This document shows positions 36,101 to 51,800 of a DNA stretch of 64,000 bases, piece after piece; position 1 is the first letter of the stretch, and the number at the start of each line of letters is the position of its first letter. The translations under genes were made by a program, and so were the position numbers. The stretch comes from Apiotrichum sp. Y4204. Lineage: Eukaryota > Basidiomycota > Tremellomycetes > Trichosporonales > Trichosporonaceae. Where the stretch lies: NCBI GenBank assembly GCA_025531455.1, contig JAMYHL010000012.1, forward strand, positions 744,001 to 808,000, given 5' to 3'. Under the pieces are notes generated by a model. The model worked only from the letters and a program-made list of their open reading frames with translations, was not told the DNA's origin and made no database searches.

Positions 36101-37911
36101 CCGGAGAATCAAGTGATTCATACCCGGGAAGGGGCGTCGGGCCCATTGAGATACTGCTGTCAGCCTTGTCGGATATTAGACGCTCACATGTTCTTAGCAT
36201 GGACACGGGTCTCGGTGAACTCGCTTGCTTGGCACGCCAAAAGGAGATCAATCAGTTCAGGAGAGTAAATAGCCTGCACAATCTCAGGACGATCGCTGTA
36301 CACGTCGAGATACACGAGGAGTTTCCTCAACCCAAAGATTGCTCGATGGGGAGGCAACGCACGGCTGTCACCAATTGCCGGGGTGAGGTACTCTTTAAGG
36401 AACCAGTTGTGGAAACGCGCAGAGGTTTCTAAACCGACCTGAGCCTTTGCTGCTGCCTCTGGCGTTTTTGCCTTCTTGGCCTCCCGAGCAGCGACATGCT
36501 CCATTGCCTTGAGATGAGTCAAAAAGGCGTAGATGGCCGATCCCATATCCGTGCGGCCGCTGAGTAGTCAGATAGGGCTGCCACCATGTAACACTCACCC
36601 AGCCTGGGTAACGATGTCGTTGCACTGGAGCGCCTTCACGACAAGGTCCATGACGTGGGGCTCGAGAACACTCTTGTTCATAGCAACAAGCTGGAACCCG
36701 AGAATACGGATGCGGCAGTCCTCGTGCTCGAGCGCTTCCTGCAACTCTTTGGCTGAAAGTCGATCGACGCCAATGATGCCGGATGACACGCCATAGGAAG
36801 CAGCCGCAATCCACGCCGCAAAATACCTGTCATCACTGCTGAGGACGTTAAGAAGAGTAGGGAATGCTTCCCGTCGGCCCTTCAGCAGGGTTGGAAGCAG
36901 ATATCTGGAGAACGTCTTGACAATGTCTCCATTATCGTCATCCTCGCCAAGAGTTCCGAGAAGTTGCCCAAACATCCTCTCGTCCTTCTCGGCGTCTGAT
37001 CCAAGACCAGCATCGCGCTGGCGCAACAACAGAGTCGCAATTGCCTCACAGCGGATATTAGCAGAGTCAAAGTTGCTAAAATCGGCCAAGAGTCGCCCCA
37101 GGAGATCGAGGGGAACAGTCTCAAGCGGCACCGACTCGAGCATCGTCGACAGTGCCAGAAGATTGGCACGTGACCCCAACTCGCCTCGCACAATCTCGTT
37201 GAACAGCGCTTGGAGGAGATATGGCGAAGACGACGACGGTGTGCTGGGAGGAGGGAGGGCGGCCGCCAGACGTGCCGCCGTGTTAAAGGTCTCAGTCGCG
37301 CGGACGGGATGGGGCTTGACGCGAGAGCTCATCTCCGTCATTAGCAGAGTCGTGAGCGTGCCGCGCGGCTGCAATGCCGGCCCAATGACGCGGTGGACAT
37401 TGTCGACGATCGCCGTTGGCGGCGGGATCTGAGACACGGCCGCAACCAGCTGACGCAGCAGCGTTATCGTGTATGACAGCCGCTCGAGGACGTTGGTGTC
37501 CGATGGTGTCTGGAGGGCAAGCTCGATGGCCTCGGCCAGCACCGATCTGCGGGCGTTAGCTACATACAGCCCTTTCGAGCTAACCCTTGCTCGAGCTCCT
37601 TGAGAGACCGGCGGTGGAGGACCTTGCGGGCCACCTCGATCTGTGATGTTCCCCGCGAGAGCATCTCAACACCACGCGCTGCCTGGGATAATTGTAAGAG
37701 TTGTCGGGTGATAAACTCGATAGGATCGTGGTCGAGCTCGATGTTGACTGCAATCCCCGGTCAAGCGACACAAGAGTGGAGGCTGTTGATCAAAATCCAG
37801 AGATTCAGAGATTCAAACTGAAAAAAATACCTCCGCTCGGCCATCTCGGCGATGACGACCCCACTCACAGTGAGCGAGCACACTGTTCTCGGCGATGTTT
37901 TCGGCGGCCAT
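33103..37911 (-). CDS. TRM732: Trm732/THADA homologue (DUF2428, tRNA Cm32/Nm32 methylation partner)
   Basis: Eleven exons: 37911-37869, 37747-37585, 37546-36599, 36559-36188, 36153-35887, 35834-35544, 35506-35284, 35248-34962, 34924-33769, 33734-33431 and 33392-33103. They total 4344 nt, 1447 residues, close to yeast Trm732 (1420). It is helical-repeat (HEAT/ARM-like) throughout. The diagnostic DUF2428 block is at residues of about 780-880: RRSAALPYSFLALVSGD, KVHAMNCLKTILLD and WNVRNVGLMLFS. In yeast, Trm732 activates Trm7 for 2'-O-methylation of tRNA position 32. The first exon encodes MAAENIAENSVLAH; a nearer ATG at 37844 fails on phase. The exon 5 acceptor is a NAGNAG (GACAGCAG), so one residue may vary. 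The gene ends 70 bp after the NPC1 stop, and its start faces Prp16 at 126 bp. Confidence 0.94.
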
Positions 37912-38037
37912 CAGGTCATTGTCGCCACCATCTACTCTTTCTCCGCGTGCATTCGCAGCTACCACTCATCGACTGCCGCGCCAAAACGAGAGAGTGTGAC
38001 CAACTGCCGACCTTCTCACCGCGTATACATATCCACC
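37912..38037. promoter_or_regulatory. 126-bp bidirectional promoter, Trm732 / Prp16
   Basis: The start codons of Trm732 (minus) and Prp16 (plus) are only 126 bp apart, so both 5' UTRs and both core promoters must fit here. A CATCTACTCTTTCTCC pyrimidine patch lies mid-interval. No clear TATA box is visible. Confidence 0.75.
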
Positions 38038-42420
<4,383 letters not shown>

Positions 42421-43504
42421 ATCTGGGATCCATCACATTGCGGCGATGCGGAGCTCAATCGAGAATAGGCTCGGAAAACATCCGGTTTGGGGCGTGGGTT
42501 GAGCTGCTTTCTACCGATTTCAGCATTCTCATTTCCGGGATACGGCTTTGCGCGCATCAAGTTATTGCCACCGAGATGAAGTGGAGCTGCCTGGCTCGGA
42601 GAGCGCATTATTAGATATCTAATACACCGCGCCGACCCAGATCCAAGCTATAGCGATTATGCTTTCCATACCTCTGTACTGTACCTCCGCATGTCACACT
42701 ATTGATAATGTCTCCCGGTCGTCGACGCGATCAGGGGGATAGCATCCGCACAACTACATTTTCCACATTCCACTTCTCGAAGCCGTATTCGAAACGTCGC
42801 CGTGTTTCTGAACAGAAAGAACTACGACGACGCTCGCACATCCGCCTCGTTCTTATGGGATCCGGCAGGGCGTGTCGGCAGGTACGTAAATTAAGGTACC
42901 CTCCTTCGCCCAGAACCTACTCCACCGAACCGAGAACCCAGAACCGAGAGTCTCACCGCGCCCGAGATCAAGATCACGTTGGCAACGGCCGCCCTACTCA
43001 TAGACCAAGGCAGGCATGAGCCGTGAGATCTGGTCGTCTGGAGGGATGTACGTACGCCCGGCAAGCGGTGCCTCTGGAACTGGGACCTGGGACTGGGAAC
43101 CGGGGCAGGTCACGCAGGAACAAACGGTATGTCCACCCGCCGCGCGGTGTTGGGTTTTCGCGCAGACCGAGAGACCTGGGAACTGAACCTCGCCTCTCCC
43201 GACAGCAACAGGTGCAATAATGTAATAACTAGCGTCGTCTCCGAGGGTTGATAAAGAGTGTCGGGTGTGTTCCAGCAAACCACTTGTTAATCCTGGTTTC
43301 CCCTCCTTGACATTTTCTCTGAACGCGATCCACACCCTGGTCCATATTCCCACCGCCGTCAACCGTGTCCCCTGGCCACTTTGGCGATCCTTGATCCTTG
43401 ATCCTTGATTCTTGATCCTTGATTATTGATCATTGATCTTTGCCGGGCCATATCCCGCCCGGACGCACGCGACATCTTCGTCTCCCCGCTCCTCTCCACT
43501 GGCC
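42421..43504. other. Tandem-gene intergenic region with heptamer repeat
   Basis: It contains the Prp16 3' flank and the MFS gene promoter. No open frame is gene-like. A tandem repeat lies at 43386-43441, about 65 bp before the MFS start. Confidence 0.6.
43386..43441. repeat. TTGATCC-type heptamer tandem repeat
   Basis: About eight imperfect 7-nt units (TTGATCC, TTGATTC, TTGATTA, TTGATCA) in a row, in the MFS gene's proximal promoter or 5' UTR. Confidence 0.85.
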
Positions 43505-45799
43505 ATGACCGCGCCAGATCCGAGACCGAGCGAACACCTCTCCGCGGACGCCCGGCCGGGTAGCGCGACGTCCTCGCTCTCCGCGTCTGTAGCGCATTCG
43601 GGGTGTTCCGAGCGGGGACTAGTTGAGGCTGGCGTCGGGCGGCGCGAGGTTGGCGTCGTGGCACTCGCTTCCCCGTTCCCAAACTCCAACGGCCGGACAG
43701 ACACCCGCTCCCGCGCCAGCGACGAACCGCTGCGCAGCTACTACCAACACCTCCTCACATACCGTGATGGAAAGCTCGTCGAGCCTCGTATGCCATTCCT
43801 CATGTCGGTGAGTGCCGGGAGTGGGTCACAGGTCTGTGGGGTTAGGTAAACCTAATTCTGGCTTTGGTCTTGCAGGACTACTGGTACCCGCTTGATCTGG
43901 GCGATAGGAGGCGGTGGGGGGTAATCTCCATCTGCGCGGCAGCTCACTGACGCCCAGCTGCGCTCTGCCGAGTGGTACATTACGGCGGTAGTGTGCATAG
44001 CCATCATGTCGGACCTTATTGCCTTTGTGAGTGAGAAATGAGAAGTAGAGGGGAGACAGAGGGAGAGTGCCACCACACAAACCGCTGGTGGCTTGAGCCT
44101 TGTTTTTGGTTTGTCGGTTTGATCGCGCGCCACATTACACCAACGACGATCGGGTCGCGCGGAATGCTGTGGCGACATTAAGCTTTGTGGAGTTTTTGTC
44201 GTTTGGGCTCAAATATCTCACATGTTTACAAAGAGCACAGCTGTGGAGCACTGTTGTAAAGCGCGGGCCGCACCGTTGAACACTCCCGCAGGCACCATCA
44301 AGATCCCACACGCATGGCCCAATGTACTCACATTATCACAGGTCATCATCGTGCCCGTCCTGCCGTTCCGCCTCCAGGAGCTGGGCTACGACAATGTCTC
44401 GGCACTCATGGCCTGGCTGCTCTTTGCGTACTCTGGCGGAATCCTCATATTCACCATCCCCGTCGCCATCTTCTTCCATCGCCACCCGTGGCGTCGCGGG
44501 CCGCTGCTCCTCGCCGTGCTCGGCCTCGAAGCGAGCTTTGTGCTTTTCATGCTCGCCAAGCCCTTTTGGGCAATGGTGCTCAGTCGCGTGATCCAGGGCG
44601 GGTGCAACACGGTCGTGTGGACGGGCAAGTCCAAGTAGCACTTTTGTTACTGACAGATCGTAGTGGGACTAGCGCTAGTCTGCGAGAACATTGATCCGGC
44701 GCGCCTCGGCGTCCATCTCGGCGTCGCGTTGACCGGCCTGTCCATCGGCGTCGTCGTCGCGCCCCCGATCGGCGGGGCGCTGTACAAGTATATGGGATGG
44801 TATGCGCCGTTTATTTTCTGTATCATCCTGTGTGGCGTCGACACGATCTTCCGCCTGGCGGTTATCGAGAAACCGGCGGTTGCGGAGGCGCGCGCGCGCC
44901 GCGCAGCGTGGGAAGAGGCTGTCCGGGAGGAGAAGGTTGCAACCGGGGAAATCTCCAAGACCGAGACTGAGCCCGAGCCCGAGGCGCTCTCCGACAGGAT
45001 CAAGCCCTTCCACATTCCCGTCCGCGAAAAGCCCGTCGAGCTCCCACTCCACCGCGTCCTCGTCGAGCTGTGCCGCATCCCCCGCGGCGTCGTCGCCCTG
45101 ATGCTCGTGGCAGTGTTCGGCTTTATTGTCGGGTGCTACGACGCGATCGTCGCCCTGCGCGTCGAGCTCCTCTGGAACAAGGACGCATACTTTGTCGGGA
45201 TGATGTATCTCGCCGCCGCCGTTCCCGCCTTCTTCTCCAGGCCCGCAGCCGGCCTCCTAGCGGACAAGAAGGGCGCAGAGTGGGCCATCCTCCCCTGTGT
45301 CGTCCTCAGTCTTCCCTGGCTTCCTCTTCTGATTCTAAAATCCTCGCTGCCGCTCTTCATGGCCGCCTACGCCATGACATTCGTAGTGATCACGGGCCTC
45401 AACGCCGTGGCCTCGCTCGAGCTCGCGGCCGTATCGAAAATCAAGCCTGGTATCTCCGAAATCCACGAGTTTGCAGCTCTAAATATAGCCTACGCGGTGT
45501 CGTCTGCGCTTGGGGCGATTATCGGCGGGCAGATATACGCACACGTGAAGAACGGGTGGGATGTGGTGTGCTGGGTCGGCTTTGCGAGTTTTGTCCTCTG
45601 TATCCCCCCGCCGCTCATCTGGACAGGCAAGATCCCGCTTTGGAGCAGGCTGCGCGGCACGCCGCCGCCAGCCAGTGGGCTGCCGCCGCCGGAACGCGAG
45701 TATTGGGACTCCAAGTATGGCGAGCAGGGGAGGGGCGAGGATGCCGAGAGCACAAAGAGCCAGAGCATTGCCAGTGTGGCGCCAACGCTGCGGAAATGA
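43505..45799 (+). CDS. Major facilitator superfamily transporter, drug:H+ antiporter/VMAT-like
   Basis: Five exons: 43505-43807, 43876-43920, 43958-44026, 44342-44624 and 44664-45799 (1836 nt, 611 residues). About 115 cytosolic residues rich in Ser/Pro/Arg precede TM1 (WYITAVVCIAIMSDLIAF, continuing into VIIVPVLPFRLQELGYDN). Typical MFS features follow: RVIQGGCNTVVWTVGLALV in TM4-5, GVVVAPPIGGALYKYMGWYAPF as motif C-like, a long acidic/basic central loop, and the second six-helix half ending GWDVVCWVGFASFVLCIPPP. The fourth intron is GC-AG (GCAAGT...CGTAG, 44625-44663), the only solution that restores the conserved VVWTVGLAL. The third intron is 315 nt. The resemblance is to fungal vesicular-amine-transporter-like MFS proteins of the plasma or vacuolar membrane. 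The substrate is unknown. Confidence 0.9.
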
Positions 45800-46097
45800 A
45801 GCGTGTAGAATACTGTAGGCTCATCTGTAGTATGTACTGTATGGACATTGCATCGACTTGCCGGTGTCCATTTTATGCTGCAACGTCGTGATTTGCGAGC
45901 CGTGGTGGATAAAGGCCAGAAGGCCAGAATTCCAGAGTTCCAGGGTGAGGACGCGAGGACGCCGCCCTGCACACCTCCACTCAAATCCTCCACTCCATCA
46001 AAACATCTTCAACACCACACACCACAACCCACACCTCACTCCTCACAACAACTCCCACCCACCTCCCACCTCCCACCTCCCACCTCCCCCTCCCACA
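45800..46097. promoter_or_regulatory. Short intergenic/leader with C-rich repeats
   Basis: The 3' flank of the MFS gene passes into a strongly C/A-rich leader. About 46050-46092 is a run of CTCCCAC units ending just before the next ATG, which suggests a 5' UTR. Confidence 0.55.
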
Positions 46098-46654
46098 ATG
46101 TCAACACCGCACCAAACCCCGACGGCAGGACGCACGCGACCGCCCGCCCTGCCCCTCCCCGCCGTGAAGGGTACGCGCGGGGGCATCGAGACGCCCCGCC
46201 GGGACATTTTCTCGCCGGGTGTGGATGTCGTGAGTCCAGGAGATATGGGTGGAGGGGGTGGAAAGGGATATTGGAGGAGAGGAAGGGGATGATGGATGGG
46301 GAAGAGAGGGCGTGATGAGAGGGCTGCGAAAGCCGACGGGTGGAAAAGAAGAGAAGGGCGGATAAGAAGAGAATGAGATATGAGGAGAACGACCCCTTCT
46401 CCCGCACTTTACGTCCCACACTGACTCACCAGCTCCTCTCTGTCCCGGGCACACCGACGACGCCGACGGCGCCCAGCGCAGCGAGCACGACTGCGGGGGA
46501 GACGGAGCGCACCACGACGGAGCGCGCGCCGAGCGTGATCACCGAGCGGGACCGCGAGCGCGAGGTTGTGTTCCGCGGGGATGCGCGCACGCGCACGTGC
46601 TTTGATGAGCTGCCCGAGGGCGGGGCCGAGGTCGCCGCCTTGTTTGGCGTGTAG
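46098..46654 (+). CDS. Small Pro/Thr/Arg-rich protein, unknown
   Basis: Two exons: 46098-46229 and 46433-46654 (354 nt, 117 residues), phase 0, with a 203-nt intron. The N-terminal half is basic and Pro/Thr-rich (MSTPHQTPTAGRTRPPALPL, PRRDIFSPGVDV). The middle is Thr/Ala/Glu-rich and the end is more ordered (REREVVFRGDARTRTCFDEL, then ALFGV). No signal peptide or membrane segment. The start follows a C-rich leader and has an ACAATGTC context. The family is not recognised. The TPRRD(I/V)FSPGV-type motif with RTRTCFDEL recalls small fungal regulatory or spindle/cell-cycle proteins, but I do not assign one. Confidence rests on consistent splicing and the conserved-looking ends. Confidence 0.65.
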
Positions 46655-46971
46655 AATGCGATACCTGCCATCTGCAAAGCTATCGACATTCGTCATTCAT
46701 CAATATTCGTTTGTTCATCGGCCGCCAGGGCTTCGCGCCCACGCCTCACAGCCGCCCCACGCTTCTCCCCACGCCTCTCCATCCCCGCAGTGCAAGTGAT
46801 GTGCATATCCACGGACCGAGTCCGTTGTCCAGAATCTACAGTGACGTCTAGCTATTAGCCGCGCGAGTATGTATGTGTATGAGGGATGAACGAAGAGCAG
46901 AGGCTGCGCCGAGCCTGTCACACGGCATTGCTCGAGCCACCTACGGGGTGCCCGCACCCCGCTGGGGGAGT

Positions 46972-48835
46972 TTAGATAGCCAGAGCAAGGGCCGCGGCGG
47001 CGACGGTGAGGACCACGCCGGCTGTGGCGCCGCGTGCGCTGCCGCTGCCGGGCAGGTTTGCGGTGGAGATCTTGGCGTCGGGGGCACCCGTTTGTGCGGC
47101 ACCACCGTTGACGCCGGTGGCCTGGTTGACGCTGACAGTCTGCGTGTAGGGCAGCGACTTCTCCGGGGCAGGGACGCCGTTGAGCTGAGCGGCGACCTCA
47201 AAGGGCGCGCTACCCGCAGCGTTGAAGTAGTCGAGGAGAATAATGTTGGGGCGCGCGCCGTGCAGCATCATGCAGTTGTCGACGTGGTAGCTAATCGACC
47301 CGTCGCCAGTAGCCGCGTTGGTGACGTTGAGCTTGCCCATGTCAGGGATGACGGTCTGAAGGCCGAGGACAGTGAACGCCTGGTCGAGGAAGTGGTTGAT
47401 CATGTACATCTGCGAGCTCGGGTCACCCTTGGTACGGTTGACCGCGCACGCAAAGGTCGGCTCGGTGACGTCTGGGCATTAGCAGATGAGATAACATTGC
47501 CAGATGCGATAGTGGCAAAGAAACCGTCGGGGCAAGAGACTCGCGGTGGGCACCGACACTGCACACGGCTGCCTGTAAACAAGCGCAAGACAGTGAGGGT
47601 CCCGATCGGGCCGATCAGGCAGAACCGTAGCCCTGCAAAACGCCCTATACGCAAACGAGTCCTCATTCGGCCCACGGCCTCATCCATCACTCACCGTAAG
47701 CGTCCTCCCACATGTTGGTGAACTCGTCAATGAGGTACGGCGTCTCGTCAAACTTGGCCTGGTTGTCGATGAAGACAACGAGGGTTGTGCCCGCGTCGAT
47801 CATCGAGCCGAGGGTCGGCCATCCCGAGAGCGGGGTTACGGCCGAAGAGGGCTTGTACGCCTTCTTGTCGAGACCGGCGGCCGAGAATACGCCCGCGTAC
47901 TGCGACACCGGGAGGTTCTCAATGTTGACAATGACCATGGTGACGACTGCATGTCAGTGGACTGTCTTCGTGCGCGGTAGAGCGAGGAGCCAAGCATCTT
48001 GGCGGGTGCAACAGCCTGCGACATTGCCGCGACATCGTTTCCCCTTTCTGGAAACAGAAACGCGGATGTGAGACGATTGTTACCGGAAGGGACCCATATG
48101 GCGTTCTTTCAGGCACGCCGACGTCTCCCGGGCTGCGTCTGCCGGCCTTGACTTGTCTTCCCGCACATTTGTACCCTACTCACCATCGTTAGGGTTGGAG
48201 GTCATCCACTCGTTCACCTTTCCGAGATAGTCCTGGAGTGTGCCGCCGTTCTGCAGGCCGCAGCTTGAGTGACACAGCTGGAGCGTGCCGTCGAGCGGGT
48301 GCACCTGGACCTGAAGCGCGCGGACACCGTCGTTCTGATGTTAGTGGCGAGGCACAATGGAAGCAACAATAATGGATCAACAATCGGTATGCGACAGAGG
48401 CCATGGTGCCAGTGTGAATGGCACTACGGGGATCAGGAAGGAATGCCGCAGCCAACCCATGCAGCAAGGCGATGAAGGGGCGGCGCCACAGGGCGGCTGC
48501 GGACCGGCGTAATTGATCTCGTCGTGCTAGTGTGCTGCCAACCGGCGCGCTCGACGCTCGACACAGCTTGACAAGCACCGCTGATCGCGTGCAGGTGTGC
48601 AAGCGTGCAGACAACTCCGACAATGCTCCCCCACTCTCTCAATACTCACGAGCTGCGCAGTGACGTCCACATACTGGTTGTTGGCGGGGCCGACGCCGAC
48701 CGAGTACGAGTTGTGAGTGCCGATGTAAGTGACATTCGAGTACTTTTGGTCGCAGAGCGAGGCGTGGCCGTTACACGTCGAGGCGGCGAGGGCGGACGCG
48801 GCGAGGAGGGGCAGCGCGAGGGCGGCGGCGAGCAT
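46972..48835 (-). CDS. Secreted PLC-like phosphodiesterase-fold protein with GPI-type tail
   Basis: Four exons: 48835-48650, 48334-48184, 47946-47695 and 47471-46972 (1089 nt, 362 residues). Signal peptide MLAAALALPLLAASALAAS. The PI-PLC X-like start is NVTYIGTHNSYSVG with His41. A second conserved block (VQVHPLDGTLQLCHSSCG) supplies His84. VVTMVIVNIEN and TTLVVFIDNQAKFDETPYLI are barrel strands. Even-spaced Cys and NVT/NRT sites suit a secreted glycoprotein. The last 25 residues (GSGSARGATAG then VVLTVAAAALALAI) form a GPI-attachment signal. Fungal homologues are usually annotated as PLC-like phosphodiesterases. Activity on phosphoinositides is not established, and whether both catalytic His are in the right register needs structural alignment. 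Intron 1 is 315 nt; introns 2 and 3 are 237 and 223 nt. Confidence 0.9.
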
Positions 48836-51800
48836 CGTGGATTGCGGGGGGCAGGGGGAGCCGGGCGGAGGGGAATGGGGGATGCACTCGGGGGGTCAAA
48901 GGCGAAAGAGGGGATGTGGATAAAGAGAGTGTAGAGTCGAAAGAGTCTCTGCTTTAAAGAGCGACGAAGAGGAGGGTAAGAGGAGGGGCCGGAGGAGCAG
49001 GAGAGACGGAGACGAGTGAGTAAAGTGAGGTGATGATGATGGCGATGATGAAAGAGCGACGGAGGGCGATGGACCAAAGGCGATGGGCTTCGCAGCACCG
49101 CCAAGTGGAATGCTCTCTCTGCTCGCAGCACAGGCGGCGACTGTGCACACAGTGGGCTCTGTCGGTCCGTGTGCAAGGAGTCCACGGTGATCCACTAATC
49201 CCTCTCTCTGCCACCCTTTTCCAGAACGCCTCCCGCAGTCACACCTCCAAGTTCTCGAAAAAATAAGGGGGGAAGGGGGGAAGGCAAGGGGAGGGAGGAA
49301 GCGGGGTGTGGAAATCACACCATTCAGGCTGCGCAGTCTGGTGGCCAAAATGTTTGCCAAGGCTAACTGCCATTACAACTTATTGTAATACCATTACCAG
49401 TGCCCCAGTCTGGACATTAGTAATTTTGAGGGACATCCAACTTCTGTCGTGGTTGCTCAGGGAGAAAAGGGATACAGGGGCAAAAAGGGGAGCCAGGGGG
49501 AGCGACGATCGAAGCACTCGAAGGAGGGTGTAAGCTTTGGGAAGCAAGCTAATCGGGCCGCGTTACCAGCATTAGGCTGGTCGATCGCAGTCGTGTATGC
49601 TGCTATTGGAGACCCAGTTTGTGGATTAGTGTTGGTTTATTGCTATTCCCATGTACTCTAGTGCATTGGACGCGCACGCAGCGGCGCAGAGCAGTACAGT
49701 CTGTACGTCTGTTTATACGCAAAGGTTCACATCGGATGCCGATCCAGACGCACAGGATCACAGGATATAGGATCAACAGATCAGCAAGTACAGGAAAGCA
49801 CAGGTGCGGATCAGGTTTTGAAAGTCTGAAGATCTGAAATGTTCTGGCCAGGTCCGGGGACTGAGAAGGACTGAAGGACTGAAGGACTGAAAGACTGAAA
49901 GCTGCGGAAGGCGCAGAAGTGGATCGAAGTGGACGACACATCGTACACGGTACACACCGCCATGGAGGCGCGGAGGCATGCAGCTATGCATCGGACGCGG
50001 ATGGCGGGCCTGGAGGGCCTGGAGGGGGTACCGCGGAGGCATGCAGAGACGAATATATTACTCACATTACTTGAATCCTCCCCTCGCGGCCCCTCGTTGT
50101 TTCGAGGTGCAAGAAGTGCGCAGCCCACAGTCATGGAAAACAGTGGCCGGTGCGGACGAGGTATTCCGTAAGTGCCCACATGGCCAGGTTGTGTAACCCG
50201 GGGGATATGCGGAATCACCGAAAGGCAGGCACCGTCCATGGTCCAGCCTTCGTGCCTCCCAACATGCATGCAGTTGTCCGTCGCGGGGTGGCAAAAACAC
50301 ACAGATATTGTCAGGCTGTGTTGGATGGAGCTCGTTGATGGCGGGCAAGGATTCCGTCCGATGGAAGTGGTAATGGTCAGACGACCCAGCGTACCAGAGT
50401 GGTCACTGGATGACAACCGTCGCCACACTGCACACTGATATCCCGTCCAATCGTCCATTGTCCAGCCTACCGTCGACCGGCCGCCATCGCCGATGTTCCC
50501 CACTAGATTCCCGCCGCCACCGTAATGCCTTACCCACGACGCACCGAGCCACCTCTGGCCGAGCTGACCGCCACTGTGTATATCGTATCAACTGATGCTG
50601 ACTTGCCAGCCTGGCCCCAGCTCCACACTCCACAGTCCACAGCCCTGCTGCCCGCTGCCCGCTGGTCCAGAAGTTTGGGGCACCAGGGAGGCGGTGAATA
50701 TCGGTGGCGGTGTCAATCCGCTAGCGCGGTGACGATCAACCATCACGCGCGATCGGTGATCAGCTGTCCCAGGTCCCAGGTGGCGTGGCGGCGCGTGGCT
50801 GGCTTCTGGCTCCCGGCCCCGCGTCGGCCTGCACTGCTCCGATATCTCCACCGGGGCCGAGAATGGGAGCAGGGATCGCAGGATCGCAGGGATCCCATTC
50901 TCGGCGCGTATTGCTCGGCGAGGACGGGACGCGGCGCACACTGCGCACTGCCCAGATGATGATGCAAATGACGCACATTTGCCAGCTAAATGACATCAGC
51001 ACGGGGAGAAAAAAAAGTAGGTTTTGTGCGGGGTATTGTCCGGTGTGTCCGGATGTGTGTGGTCACGTGATAATACACGTTTGTTAAGAGGGATTATTCG
51101 AACGTGGGCTGTGCAATTACTTGGATTACAACGTTTGATTAATAGGATTAATGTTTGGGTTTGCTACGTGGAACCGAGTCCTGTGCATTGGGACGTTGGG
51201 ACTGGCCTACTGGCTTCCCCTCCGGCTCGGACCCTAAATCCCCATAACAAAAAGTTGGGACAGGGAGAGAGAGTGGAGGTGTGGAGCGACTATTCGCCAC
51301 CCACCACTCTGTGGTTAATTAATACATTTTCTAATGCAATGCTTGCTGTGCTCGATATAGCACTACTAGGTTGGCAAGCACAACAAACCCCCCCAAACAC
51401 AAGCACATTTGTTGTGTGGCTTGGGTCATCCTCGATCTCTCTCTCAGTGTCATCTCTGTGTCTGAGCTGTCACTCTCTCCTTCTACATAATCCCATTGTT
51501 GTGTTTCCACCGTGTGTTGTGTTTGTGACGTCTCCCCCCCCTTTCCACCCCAAACTCTTCATCTACACAAACATCTCATCTCTCATCGCCTCTCTCAATC
51601 ACCAGCTCTACATCACACACCATCATCACACGCAGCACCACCGCTGCACCAAGCCACCTACAACCACACACCCACACACCCACACACACGGGCACCAGCT
51701 CGCCCCACACACCCCGGCCGAGCTGGTCGCCCTCTGCCACGTACCTCGCACAGCGAGCCCAATCTCCACACATCAACACCAGCACCAGCTCTAGCTCACA
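48836..51800. promoter_or_regulatory. Long divergent intergenic region (3 kb)
   Basis: It lies head-to-head between the PLC-like gene and the lipase gene. No frame is gene-like. Features seen: an 8-nt tandem repeat at 49867-49900, a local inverted pattern around the paired GGGATCGCAGGATCGCAGGGATC at 50872-50894, and a C/A/T-rich leader (about 51400-51795, with CACACACC runs) before the lipase ATG. Confidence 0.5.
49867..49900. repeat. GGACTGAA tandem repeat
   Basis: Four units of 8 nt; the last is AGACTGAA. It lies in the 3 kb intergenic region, outside any supported gene. Confidence 0.85.

Noticed and set aside
37831..37844. ATGGCCGAGCGGAG as the Trm732 first exon
   Set aside because: It leaves phase 2, while the next exon (starting TCAACATC) needs phase 1. 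The upstream ATG at 37911 with a GTGAGT donor fits exactly.
46036..46454. Minus-strand frames over the small protein gene
   Set aside because: They are reverse shadows of the C-rich leader and intron; the plus-strand two-exon model has better start context and splice sites.
51024..51794. 256-codon plus-strand frame before the lipase
   Set aside because: Low-complexity CACACA and CT-rich leader; no splice to the lipase frame and no domain.
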